A stretch of DNA of 64,000 nucleotides, taken from Nocardia salmonicida NBRC 13393 (GTDB taxonomy: Bacteria; Actinomycetota; Actinomycetes; Mycobacteriales; Mycobacteriaceae). The translations under genes were made by a program, and so were the position numbers. Of this stretch, positions 29,830 through 38,178 are shown in pieces. The stretch spans positions 1-64,000 of the forward strand of contig NZ_BDBR01000009.1 of assembly GCF_001613085.1 (NCBI RefSeq), written 5' to 3'. The notes below the pieces were generated by a model. The model was not told where the DNA came from and searched no databases. It saw only the letters and a program-made list of their open reading frames with translations. Every line of letters begins with the position of its first letter. Within the stretch, counting starts at the first letter, position 1.

Positions 29830-31113
29830 GTGCGCAACGGTGAGGTGATTCGCCCGCTGTCGGCCTCGGAACGGTGGTTCTGGCTCGTCGATCAGTTGTC
29901 GCCGGCGAATTGCGTCGTCCGCTTGCGGGTGCGCGGCCCGATCGGCGCCTACCGCCTCGAAGAAGCCACCGACGCACTGCTGGCGGAATTCCCGTTGCTG
30001 CGAACAACGGTTGTCGACGGCCCTTGTTTCGCCCCGTCCGTCGACCCGCACCTACCGGTGCTGCACCGCGTGGTCGAAGACCCCGACGAGTGGCGCACGA
30101 TCTTCGACGAACAGCTGGCCGAGCCCATCGACCTCGCGACCTCGCCCGGACGCCTCATCGATTTAGCTTGGCGCCCTGGCACTTCCGAGGAATACCACGA
30201 CCTGATTCTCGTCCTGTCCCACGTCCTGCTCGACGGCCGCTCGATGACGTCACTGGGCTGGCGAATCCTCGCCTACGCCTTCGGAGCCCCCATACCCATC
30301 GTCTCCCGCCCGCCGATTCCGGCCCCGGACGATCTCATCCCACCCGCGCACACCCGCCTCCTGCGCTGCCTGCGCACCAACATCACCGGCCAACTCACCG
30401 CTATGGCCCGCCGCCCGAGCAGCCTCCCCGGTATCGCGCCCCCGCTACCGATTCGCCGCACCCGCACCGTGATCCGCACCATCGAGGGGGAAGCCCTCAC
30501 CGACCTGCGTGCTCGCTGCCACCAGCACGACGTCACCGTCAATGCCGCCTTGACCGCCGCCCTGGCCGACGCACTCGGCGACCTCGCCCCCCGGCCCTCC
30601 GGCGTCGCCGGCATCGGCATCCCGGTAGACGTCCGCTCCCGCCTCGACCCACCTCCGGCCGACGACGAGCCGGGCATGTTCACCGCGGTAGTCCCCACCT
30701 TCGTTCCCTACGGCCCGACGCACTCCCTCTGGGAAGCGGCCCGCGCGGCGAAATCCCAACTCGACCGACGACTGGCGAACAACAGCGACCTCACCGCCCT
30801 GGCCGCCATCCGCTACGGCTGCCCCCGATCACTCGAATCCGGCAGGCGCACCATCGAACTCATCGACCGCCGAGCCCCCTGGAACGTCACCCTCAGCAAC
30901 CTGGGCAGACTGTATCCCCCCGAAACCCCTGAGCCGCTGCACATCACCGACCTGACAGTGGCGGGCACGAACTCCTGCGCCAGCGCATTGACAGTCGCCG
31001 TAGCCACCCTCGGCCCCACGATGTCGATCACCTTCTGCTACGTCGACACCATGCTCGAGCGCACAACCATCGAAGCCATGGCCGACCGCACCATCCGCTC
31101 GGTCACTCGCTGA
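29830..31113 (+). CDS. PapA/condensation-domain acyltransferase
   Basis: A 427-aa acyltransferase of the condensation/PapA superfamily (RPLSASERWFWLVDQLSPANC; ALTAALADALGDL; GIGIPVDVRSRL). The active-site motif reads S130-H131-VLL-D135-G136, keeping the catalytic second His. Such enzymes esterify hydroxyls of lipids or glycolipids with acyl-CoA. GTG 29830 was chosen because AAGGAGG lies 8 bases upstream and includes the longer-frame ATG. It converges with and overlaps nltC by 11 bp at the 3' ends. It is a plausible tailoring enzyme of the beta-lactone cluster. Confidence 0.82.
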   Translation: MRNGEVIRPLSASERWFWLVDQLSPANCVVRLRVRGPIGAYRLEEATDALLAEFPLLRTTVVDGPCFAPSVDPHLPVLHRVVEDPDEWRTIFDEQLAEPIDLATSPGRLIDLAWRPGTSEEYHDLILVLSHVLLDGRSMTSLGWRILAYAFGAPIPIVSRPPIPAPDDLIPPAHTRLLRCLRTNITGQLTAMARRPSSLPGIAPPLPIRRTRTVIRTIEGEALTDLRARCHQHDVTVNAALTAALADALGDLAPRPSGVAGIGIPVDVRSRLDPPPADDEPGMFTAVVPTFVPYGPTHSLWEAARAAKSQLDRRLANNSDLTALAAIRYGCPRSLESGRRTIELIDRRAPWNVTLSNLGRLYPPETPEPLHITDLTVAGTNSCASALTVAVATLGPTMSITFCYVDTMLERTTIEAMADRTIRSVTR

Positions 31114-32620
31114 GCAGCCCGCGCACCATCTCCCGCAGTGCTGCCCGGTCCGGTTTGTTCGTCCGTCCACTGACCGGAATTCTGTCCACCACCACGATGT
31201 CGTCGGGGACGGCTGTGGTGTCGATGACCTGGGGTAGTCGTTCGCGAAGGAGCTCCGCGATGTCCCCGGATTCCGGATCGGGGACCACGGCGAGCACGAT
31301 ACGCTCGTCGCCGATCTCGTCCGGTAGGCCGACCATGATCGCTTCCCGCACGCCGCTGATCGCGGTGATCACCGGCTCGTACAACCCCGGGTAGATGTTG
31401 GTCTTGCCCCGGATCATCATGTCCTTCTTGCGGCCGGTGAGGACCAGTTCCTTGTCGTCCCAGCGGGCGAGGTCGCCGGTCGCGATCTCGGTGAGGGGCT
31501 CCGCGCCCAGATATCCACGACACAGGTTCGGCCCGGACAACACCAGTTCGCCGTCGTCGGCGATCCGCGCCTCCACGCCCCGCACCGGTGCCCCGAGCAG
31601 ATCCCCGTCGTGTGCGAGCTTGGCGGCGCCGGTCGCGACCGCCACCGGCAAGATCTCGGTCATCCCGTAGATCGCGAGAAACTCGGTGTCGGGCAACGAC
31701 TTCTGTGCCCGACGAAGAAGCGCGGAGGTGACCGGCGCGCCGCCGAGAGCCACCTGACGCAGATGTGGCGGCGCCACGAGGTCGCCGGCTTCCACCGCGT
31801 CGAGAGCGACAGCGAGGTCGGCCGGGGTATAGAACGCGTGCGTCGCGCTGCGCAGATTCCGGGTGAACCGGACCGGGTCGATGTGTGTACCGAACCGCGG
31901 ATACCGCGGCATCGCCCATCGTGCCCCCGCCATCAACGCGGGCAGCCCCATCATGAGCTGCTCGGTGTGTAGGAAGGCGCCGGGCGCGAGGCTGGTCTTC
32001 CCACCCATCGCGGCGAGACCGGCGCTCAGCGAAGCGCGAGTGTGCACTACGGCTTTGGGGTCATCGGTGGTCCCGGAGGTGAACACGATCAACGCCGCCG
32101 CTTCGGGATCGGCGGCGGGCACGGTGGTTCGGCGCGCGTCACCGGTGAAGCGCCGCAACGGAGTCGACCCGAACGGTGTTCCCGGCACCCACACCCCACT
32201 GTGGATATGTCGAACATCCAGCGCGCCGAACCGCGGCAGCTCCAAGCCCTTCTTGCGCCCGAACCCGGCCAGCGGACCGCTCACGGCATACAGCAGCGAT
32301 TCCGTTGCCGCCCAGGTGGGTTCGACCGTGCCGACTCGCCTGGCGAACAGTTCCGGACCGACGCCGGGGTCGACGAACACGATCGTCCCGCCCGCCGCGA
32401 TCACCCCGAAGATCAACAGCACCGACGACACACTCGGCCGGATCGAGAACAGCATCCGATCACCCGCCGAGAACCCCGCCGCGCCGAGGTTGTTCGACAC
32501 CCGGCCGATGGTGTCCACCAGTTCCCGGTAGGTGAACGCGCGCTTGCCGACCGTCCCGAGCGCCGAGGCCTCCGGAATCCGTTCAGCCTGCGTAGCAAGC
32601 CGTTCGAGAAAGTCGGTCAT
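31103..32620 (-). CDS. nltC: Beta-lactone synthetase, OleC/NltC type
   Basis: A 505-aa ANL-superfamily adenylating enzyme. It carries the AMP loop VFTSGTTDDPKAVVHT, the A5 motif YGMTEILPVA, A7 TGDLARWDDKELVLTGRKKDMMIRG and A10 RTNKPDRAAL. OleC/NltC enzymes adenylate 2-alkyl-3-hydroxyacids and close the beta-lactone instead of making a thioester. The assignment to OleC rather than a fatty-acyl ligase rests on the clear OleA-OleD neighbours. ATG 32620 has GAGGGGG 7 bases upstream. It is the last gene of the nlt operon. Confidence 0.87.
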   Translation of the reverse strand: MTDFLERLATQAERIPEASALGTVGKRAFTYRELVDTIGRVSNNLGAAGFSAGDRMLFSIRPSVSSVLLIFGVIAAGGTIVFVDPGVGPELFARRVGTVEPTWAATESLLYAVSGPLAGFGRKKGLELPRFGALDVRHIHSGVWVPGTPFGSTPLRRFTGDARRTTVPAADPEAAALIVFTSGTTDDPKAVVHTRASLSAGLAAMGGKTSLAPGAFLHTEQLMMGLPALMAGARWAMPRYPRFGTHIDPVRFTRNLRSATHAFYTPADLAVALDAVEAGDLVAPPHLRQVALGGAPVTSALLRRAQKSLPDTEFLAIYGMTEILPVAVATGAAKLAHDGDLLGAPVRGVEARIADDGELVLSGPNLCRGYLGAEPLTEIATGDLARWDDKELVLTGRKKDMMIRGKTNIYPGLYEPVITAISGVREAIMVGLPDEIGDERIVLAVVPDPESGDIAELLRERLPQVIDTTAVPDDIVVVDRIPVSGRTNKPDRAALREMVRGLLSE

Positions 32621-32674
32621 CGGTGGTCCCCCTCGGTAGTCGTGCACGGCGTGCGGGCATGGCGGGCGCGACGC

Positions 32675-33442
32675 TCACCGAATATCGACCACTTCGGGCC
32701 GATACCGGTGGTCGGCGTACCAGGCGAGCGTCTTACGGATTCCCCAGGCACGCACCCGCCGATTCGAGCCGAACACCCGCACATCCCGACGCAACCCGTA
32801 GTCGGTGGTGATCGTGCGCACCGCGTTGACCAGCGCCCGATCCTCGTGCAGATCCTCGATCGCGGTCCGCGGGAACCCTCCTGCGGCAACATACAATTCG
32901 GCGGTTATCGCCATATTGCATCCCGGTGTCATCACGTAGGGTCCGAGATATTTCGGGTCCCGGTTACCCGAGCGCACCTTGCCGAAGGTCGACGCCACTT
33001 CCAGGGCCACCCGAATGATCGTGCGGTCGATCCAGGAAACGCCCTCATCGGTGCGCGGAATCAGCTGACCGCTGACCAGGCGAAGCCCCGAGTCGAACCC
33101 GGCTTTGACCCGCGCTGTCCAGTCGGGCGCGGGCAGGCAGTCGGCATCGGTGCGCGCGAGGTAGGTCGCGCCGTGCGAAATCGCGTAACGCATCCCGGTA
33201 TCGGCGGCAGCTCCGGTCCCCTTCTGCTGCTCGTGGATCACCACGATGCGCGGCGCCGGATGCACCGAAGCGAACGCTCGGACCAGCTCGACGGTGCCAT
33301 CGGTCGAATTGTTGTCGACCACGACTACCGTGAAGTCCGTGTCCTGTTGCGCGGCCACGGCATCCAGGGTCTTGCCGATGCCTCGTTCCTCGTCGAAGGC
33401 GGGAATCACCACCCAGAGCGCGCCCGGTTCACCAGTACTCAC
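32675..33442 (-). CDS. Family 2 glycosyltransferase in beta-lactone cluster
   Basis: A 255-aa GT-A fold protein: WVVIPAFDEERGIGKTLDAVAAQ, VVVDNNSTDGTVELV, and the TDADC nucleotide-sugar/metal motif, then a GFPRTAIEDLHEDRALV block like the ED acceptor motif of GT2 enzymes. No membrane segment was seen. GTG 33442 overlaps the nltD stop by 4 bp (GTGA), so it is translationally coupled to nltD. Its presence in the operon suggests that the product or a carrier is glycosylated. Confidence 0.85.
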   Translation of the reverse strand: MSTGEPGALWVVIPAFDEERGIGKTLDAVAAQQDTDFTVVVVDNNSTDGTVELVRAFASVHPAPRIVVIHEQQKGTGAAADTGMRYAISHGATYLARTDADCLPAPDWTARVKAGFDSGLRLVSGQLIPRTDEGVSWIDRTIIRVALEVASTFGKVRSGNRDPKYLGPYVMTPGCNMAITAELYVAAGGFPRTAIEDLHEDRALVNAVRTITTDYGLRRDVRVFGSNRRVRAWGIRKTLAWYADHRYRPEVVDIR

Positions 33443-34458
33443 AGGTCCTCCAACAGCCGATCGAGCCCGCCGACCTGGGCGACCCAGCGGTGGAAGTTGT
33501 CCAGTCCCGTCGCGAACGGTACGTCCGGCCGGTAGCCCAGTTCACGCTCGGCTCGCGAGAGGTCGTAGGTCGCGGACCGGGTGACGAGCGCGACCGCGTA
33601 CCGCGACAGCGGGGGAGTCCACCGTTGCGCGACCGCCGGTATCCGCCACAGTGTTTCGATCGCCGCCAGCGCTCCGCTGAGTACAGGCGCGGGCACCGTG
33701 AGATTAGGCCCGGTCAAGGCGAACCGTTCGGCCACGGCATCCAGGGTCGGCCACACCGATACCGGTTCCGCGTCGGCGACGAAATACGCTCGCCCGCCGA
33801 CATTCTCGGCCTCGAGAGCGAGACCCACGGCGTCGACGAGATGGTCGATGTAGCACAGCGAGGCCCGAACATCGCGCCCGCCGGACAGATCCGGCAACCG
33901 GCCCGCGCGCAACTTCGCCAGAATCTGCACGATCGGTCCGCGCCGATCCCCGGGTCCCCACACCGCCCGAGGCCGCAGAGAACACGTCGTGAACCCTGGC
34001 GCGTCCGCCGCGAGCACCAATTGCTCGGCGACAGCCTTGGTTTCGCAATAGCTGTTCAGAAACCGCTCGGGATAGGGCACCGTCTCATCGATCCCCACCT
34101 GGTCCCCACCGTCGGGCGCCATCAACGCACTCGGACTCCCGATGAACACGAACCGCCGCACCCCGGCCGCCGCGGCTTCCTGCACCAGCCGATCGGTCCC
34201 CGCCACATTCACCGCGAAGTACTCCGCGGGTCGACCGAATTCACCGAGCAGGGCAGCCGCGTGCACCACCGCCCGCACCCCGGTCACCGCACGCGCCAGC
34301 GCACCGGTGTCCCCGAGATCGGCAACCGCTACCTCGACACCCTCCGGCGCCGCCGCCGCATCCCGGACCATCGCCCGAACCGGCACTCCTCGCGCCACCA
34401 ACCCGCGCACGATCGCCCCACCGACGAACCCCGTCGCGCCCGTCACCAGCACCGTCAT
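33439..34458 (-). CDS. nltD: NAD(P)-dependent 3-ketoacid reductase, OleD/NltD type
   Basis: A 339-aa extended SDR. The dinucleotide loop is GATGFVGG (residues 7-14), the active site is Y-x3-K in SYCETK, with upstream Ser in FIGSPSAL and the PRAVWGPGD segment typical of 3-beta-HSD-like enzymes. OleD/NltD reduces the 2-alkyl-3-ketoacid to the 3-hydroxyacid that NltC closes. It is followed without a gap by the GT2 gene. A 94-bp gap separates it from the upstream small membrane protein. Confidence 0.88.
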   Translation of the reverse strand: MTVLVTGATGFVGGAIVRGLVARGVPVRAMVRDAAAAPEGVEVAVADLGDTGALARAVTGVRAVVHAAALLGEFGRPAEYFAVNVAGTDRLVQEAAAAGVRRFVFIGSPSALMAPDGGDQVGIDETVPYPERFLNSYCETKAVAEQLVLAADAPGFTTCSLRPRAVWGPGDRRGPIVQILAKLRAGRLPDLSGGRDVRASLCYIDHLVDAVGLALEAENVGGRAYFVADAEPVSVWPTLDAVAERFALTGPNLTVPAPVLSGALAAIETLWRIPAVAQRWTPPLSRYAVALVTRSATYDLSRAERELGYRPDVPFATGLDNFHRWVAQVGGLDRLLEDL

Positions 34459-34552
34459 CGCGTCACGCTATACCGTCGACACGAGTCGCAGCAGGCCAGA
34501 TCCGCAGTGCCGTACCGCCGCCGCCCGATCGTATGCGGGCCCGGCGCATCGA

Positions 34553-34912
34553 TCACTGCTCGCCCTCGCCCAACGTCTTCCACCAGGTAGCCCCGAACAG
34601 CATGGTCATCGCCGCGGCCCGGCCGGACGAGATCCCCCGTTCGGCGGCCACTTTCCGCGCCGCCGGAATCTGCGCGGCGTGCACCCCGACGCTCAGGACC
34701 ACATCGATCCAGAAGGCGATTCGCAACAGCCGACTACGGAACGGCCGCACCAGCCCGACGATCAGAAACGCCCAGCCGAGCACCGGAATCGACCGCAGCG
34801 CCAGTACCGCTTCCCGGCTCGGTCCCGAGGCCGCGGCTGTCGGCGCTCGGTGTCGACCGCCTGGCTCGCTCACCGGATCCGGAACAACATGCAACGAACG
34901 CGAGCGCGTCAC
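34553..34912 (-). CDS. Small two-TM membrane protein in nlt operon
   Basis: A 119-aa protein with a polar N-terminus. It has two hydrophobic helices near SIPVLGWAFLIVGLV and LLRIAFWIDVVLSVGVHAA, then a basic/polar C-terminus ending ATWWKTLGEGEQ. GTG 34912 overlaps the nltB stop (GTGA). No family was recognised. It may anchor the condensing complex or move the lipid product; both are guesses based on position. Confidence 0.7.
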   Translation of the reverse strand: MTRSRSLHVVPDPVSEPGGRHRAPTAAASGPSREAVLALRSIPVLGWAFLIVGLVRPFRSRLLRIAFWIDVVLSVGVHAAQIPAARKVAAERGISSGRAAAMTMLFGATWWKTLGEGEQ

Positions 34913-35775
34913 CGCACACCAACCCCTCGATAGGTCACCGCTGCCGCGGTGGGTCCGCCATCGGCGGCTACGAACAACAACGGCCGATCGGCCAACCCCG
35001 CGTCACGGGCCACCACGAACGCGGCGGTCAGCGCGGAAGTGTGCACGTCGCCACCGAATTCATCGGTCACCACCGCGGCCACGCCGAGTTCGGCGGCCAA
35101 TCCGCCGGCGAAGTCGGGCGTCGGCTTGCCGCACAGCAGTACCACATGTCCCGCGTCGATACCGTCGGCCGCCAACGCTTCTCGCGCCGCGGCGGCGGCC
35201 TGCTCGACGAGTTCTGCTGTCCCGGTGAGTAATTCCACCGTCAACGCGGACCGCCCCTCGGCCCCCATCGCCGAGAGCTTCACGTATCCCTGCGGATCGG
35301 GCAACACGTCACCCGCGCTCACGTGAACCCCACCGAAACCGACAGCGTCCTGGTCGTTCTCGAGCACGAACGCCGCCCCCACCGGCTCGAACGCGAAATC
35401 GGCGTCGGCTTGCTGCGACGGATGCGCGTCCCCGGACACCACGACCACATGCCCGGCGGGCAGATCGGCCAGCAGCGACGCGGCCACCCCGACCGCGTTC
35501 ACCACCCCGCAAGCCCCGTTCATCAGATCGAACGACAGGCACGGCACGTCACCGCGTCGATAGTCCAACCCGATCCCCGCCGCCTGCTGGATCAGCGCCG
35601 CGACCGCCGGTTCCACGAGGTTCGCATCGCGATAGACCCCCACATTGATCAGCGCGTCGACCTGTTCGGGCTGACAACCGGCCCCCGCCAATGCCTCGCG
35701 CGCGGCCTCTGCCGCCTGTCCCACCGAGCTGACGCCGCCGCTGCGCGTCACTGCCGAAGAAATGATGATTCCCAT
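34909..35775 (-). CDS. nltB: OleA-like ketosynthase-fold subunit NltB
   Basis: A 288-aa thiolase-fold protein. It keeps a Cys at the nucleophile place (FDLMNGACG, C89) and the Glu of the OleA LEPS segment (NLVEPAVAAL, E55). It lacks the catalytic His (IHQ) and Asn (GN) found in OleA and NltA, with KPTPDF and EFGGDVHTS at those places. In lipstatin and nocardiolactone systems two OleA-like proteins form a heterodimer. This is the non-canonical partner. It lies 6 bases after nltA. Confidence 0.87.
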   Translation of the reverse strand: MGIIISSAVTRSGGVSSVGQAAEAAREALAGAGCQPEQVDALINVGVYRDANLVEPAVAALIQQAAGIGLDYRRGDVPCLSFDLMNGACGVVNAVGVAASLLADLPAGHVVVVSGDAHPSQQADADFAFEPVGAAFVLENDQDAVGFGGVHVSAGDVLPDPQGYVKLSAMGAEGRSALTVELLTGTAELVEQAAAAAREALAADGIDAGHVVLLCGKPTPDFAGGLAAELGVAAVVTDEFGGDVHTSALTAAFVVARDAGLADRPLLFVAADGGPTAAAVTYRGVGVR

Positions 35776-35781
35776 ACTGTC

Positions 35782-36810
35782 CTATACCCGCAGATCGCCG
35801 ATTGTCACCGACAAGAATCCGGCGACCACCCCGGAAGCCGCCGGTACCAGTAGTACTTTCGATCCCGGCGCGATCAGTCCCTGCCGCAACGCGTCGTGCA
35901 ACACCACGAAATGCGAGGTCGACGCGGTGTTGCCGTATCTGTCGAGCACCGCGAGGCCCGGCGGCATCGCCGCGTCGAATTCGCGCTCGGCGATCTTGTT
36001 GATCAATTCCACGGCCGGGCCGCTGAATTGGTGATGGATCAGGTAGTCGTAACCCTCCTCGGCGAAGCTGGATCCGCGGGCGGCGAGGAACTCCAGCTGC
36101 CGCGAGGTCCACAGCAGGTACCGGGACTCGTTGTGCATCGAGCGATTGTCGGTGTAGAGCGCGACGCCCGGCCCCTGATCGCTGGGCATCCCCAGACACA
36201 GCTTCGCGAACGCGGCGCTGGTGTTGAGCTCCACGTAGTCGAGCCCCGGCCCCTCGGTGCCGTCGAGCACCACGGCCGCTCCGGCGTCACCGACGGTGAG
36301 CGAGGCGAACTGTGGGTCGTACTTCTGCGAGATCTCGCGCACCGCGGTATCGGAGATCGGCGTGATGCATTCCCCCGAGACCACCATGCCGCGACGCACC
36401 GAGCCGGATCGAATCATCCTGTCCAGCAACAGAACACCGGTCATCATCCCGGCGCACGCATTGGACACGTCGAAGTGGATCGCCCTGTTCGCCCCGAGCG
36501 CGGTGCGCAGCATCAGCGCGAACGACGGCTCGAGGCAGAAGTCCTCGCCGCGGGTCCGGGTGATCGAGCAGGAGATGATCACGTCCAGATCGGCGGCGGC
36601 GTAGCGGGAATTGTCCAGTGCGCTGCGGGCGGCGGCGAGGGCGATGGTGAAGGAGTCCTCGGATTCGCCGCGTACTCTTCGCGCCCTGACCCCGCTGACC
36701 TTCTCCAGATCCAGCGGCGCGTCGACGGCCAGCTGCGTCAGCAACTCCGCCGTGGTCACTTCCCTGGCCGGCAGATACGCGCCGACGGCTTCGATTGTCG
36801 ATCTCACCAT
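35782..36810 (-). CDS. nltA: OleA-type acyl-CoA condensing enzyme NltA
   Basis: A 342-aa KAS-III-fold enzyme performing head-to-head condensation of two acyl-CoAs to a 2-alkyl-3-ketoacid. The triad is complete: C119 (FDVSNACAGMM), H259/H260 (YLIHHQFS) and N294 (RYGNTAST). E94 lies in CLEPSF as in OleA Glu117. It is the first gene of the operon nltA-nltB-TM-nltD-GT2-nltC. Its promoter is divergent from the P450 gene. Confidence 0.9.
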   Translation of the reverse strand: MVRSTIEAVGAYLPAREVTTAELLTQLAVDAPLDLEKVSGVRARRVRGESEDSFTIALAAARSALDNSRYAAADLDVIISCSITRTRGEDFCLEPSFALMLRTALGANRAIHFDVSNACAGMMTGVLLLDRMIRSGSVRRGMVVSGECITPISDTAVREISQKYDPQFASLTVGDAGAAVVLDGTEGPGLDYVELNTSAAFAKLCLGMPSDQGPGVALYTDNRSMHNESRYLLWTSRQLEFLAARGSSFAEEGYDYLIHHQFSGPAVELINKIAEREFDAAMPPGLAVLDRYGNTASTSHFVVLHDALRQGLIAPGSKVLLVPAASGVVAGFLSVTIGDLRV

Positions 36811-36887
36811 GCTTGTTCACTTCCAGATATCGCGTGATGCACAGTTCACCACCAGCGCATCTCGCCGATCCTAGCCACACATCTTCA

Positions 36888-36909
36888 CTAATCGGGCCGG
36901 CTCGATTAG
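36888..36909. promoter_or_regulatory. 22-bp palindrome in nltA/P450 divergent promoter
   Basis: Arms CTAATCG and CGATTAG flank the central GCCGGC core, with a single mismatched pair across 22 bp. It lies 78 bases upstream of nltA and 11 bases upstream of the P450 start. It is placed to regulate both transcripts. No regulator gene lies in the cluster. Confidence 0.65.
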
Positions 36910-36920
36910 ATTCTGCCGGG

Positions 36921-38132
36921 GTGTGGAGCTCCGCCCGACGCCATGAACTAACCCTACTCGCCGCAGGTCAACCCTGGTTGCCTGGATTATTGCTGCTGGG
37001 GCGGTTCGCGCGGCCGATCCGCAAGGTCCCCGAACTCGGCTGGTTCGTCGCCGATCCGCTGGTGGCCCGCCAGATCTACAACGACAGCACACATTTCAGC
37101 ATCGTGTCCGAGGGTGCGGCCGGGCACTGGTGGGCGCAGGTCATCGGCGACTGGGTCGAGGATCTGTTCGAAGGGCCGGGCCACACCGACCTGCGGACCA
37201 AGGTGCGCGACCTGTTCACCCTCACCCATACCGACGCCCTGGTCGAACGGGTGATCGGCCCCGACCTGCGTGACCTGCGCGAACGGCTCGCGGCGGGGGA
37301 GACCGTCGACATCGCCGCCCGGGCGCAGATCCTGGTCGGCCGCAGCGTGTCCGACCTGGTCGGCATGCGCCCCGAAGACATCGCCGCGGCCATCGGCGGC
37401 GATTACACCGACGACCAGGACGCCCTGTTCCTGCGTCTGTTCCATCACGTCGAAGAGCTGGTCAACCTGGGTTTCGGCACCATGGCCTCGACCACGCTCG
37501 ATCCCGTGGCACTCGACCGCGCCCGTGAGCTGGCCACCCAGCTCGCTGTGAATGTTCCCGACGCCTACGCCCGCGCCGACCCCGACACCACCCTCGGCCG
37601 CTGTCGCGAACTGGGATTGGACGTGGAGCACGCGGGCGGCCTGGCGATCCTGATGGCCGTGGCGGGCACCGACACCCTCGCCAGCGCCATGACGAGAATG
37701 GTCGCGATCATGCACGACACCGGCGAGCATCGCGCCCTGCTCGCCGCGCCCGACCGACTCCCCGACGCGGTCCGCGAGACTCTGCGCGTCACCAGCCCGG
37801 CCTATCTCGTCGGCCGTTCGGTGACGGCGGATGTCCGCATCGCCGACCGCGACCTACGCGCGGGCGAACACGTCAAAATCCTCACCTGGACCATCAACAA
37901 CGCCGCGGGCGGGTTCCGCGTCGACCGCGGCTACAACCCCGAAACCCGCCAGCTCTGGTTCGGCGGCGGCCGCCATCTCTGCCTGGGCGCCCAACTCGTC
38001 CACTCCGAACTCACCGCGCTACTCGAAGCGCTCACTGCCGCCGGTCGTCCCTGGGAGATCGTCGAACGTCGTTATCGCAGAAAGGTTTTCATCCCCACCT
38101 ACGAAAAGCTGCGCATCCGCCTCGCGCGCTGA
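36921..38132 (+). CDS. Cytochrome P450
   Basis: A 403-aa P450. The I-helix oxygen motif is MAVAGTDTLASAM, the K-helix ExxR is ETLR and the heme loop is WFGGGRHLCLGAQ with the Cys ligand. It is divergent from nltA with 110 bp between starts. GTG 36921 was chosen from alignment of the N-terminus (VWSSARRHELTLLAAG), with TAGATT just upstream as a possible -10 box. It is a likely oxidative tailoring enzyme for an alkyl beta-lactone; the substrate is inferred from position only. Confidence 0.88.
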   Translation: MWSSARRHELTLLAAGQPWLPGLLLLGRFARPIRKVPELGWFVADPLVARQIYNDSTHFSIVSEGAAGHWWAQVIGDWVEDLFEGPGHTDLRTKVRDLFTLTHTDALVERVIGPDLRDLRERLAAGETVDIAARAQILVGRSVSDLVGMRPEDIAAAIGGDYTDDQDALFLRLFHHVEELVNLGFGTMASTTLDPVALDRARELATQLAVNVPDAYARADPDTTLGRCRELGLDVEHAGGLAILMAVAGTDTLASAMTRMVAIMHDTGEHRALLAAPDRLPDAVRETLRVTSPAYLVGRSVTADVRIADRDLRAGEHVKILTWTINNAAGGFRVDRGYNPETRQLWFGGGRHLCLGAQLVHSELTALLEALTAAGRPWEIVERRYRRKVFIPTYEKLRIRLAR

Positions 38133-38138
38133 ACAGCA

Positions 38139-38169
38139 CAGAAGCCCCGTCGGGTGGACGGGGCTTCTG
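38139..38169. terminator. Bidirectional terminator
   Basis: Perfect 13-bp arms CAGAAGCCCCGTC and GACGGGGCTTCTG with a 5-nt loop, 6 bases after the P450 stop. It also ends the convergent secreted-protein gene. Confidence 0.9.
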
Positions 38170-38178
38170 CGACGAGTA

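Noticed and set aside
32675..33442. GT2 as part of general envelope synthesis unrelated to nlt
   Set aside because: Not fully excluded, but the 4-bp coupling to nltD and position before nltC favour a cluster role.
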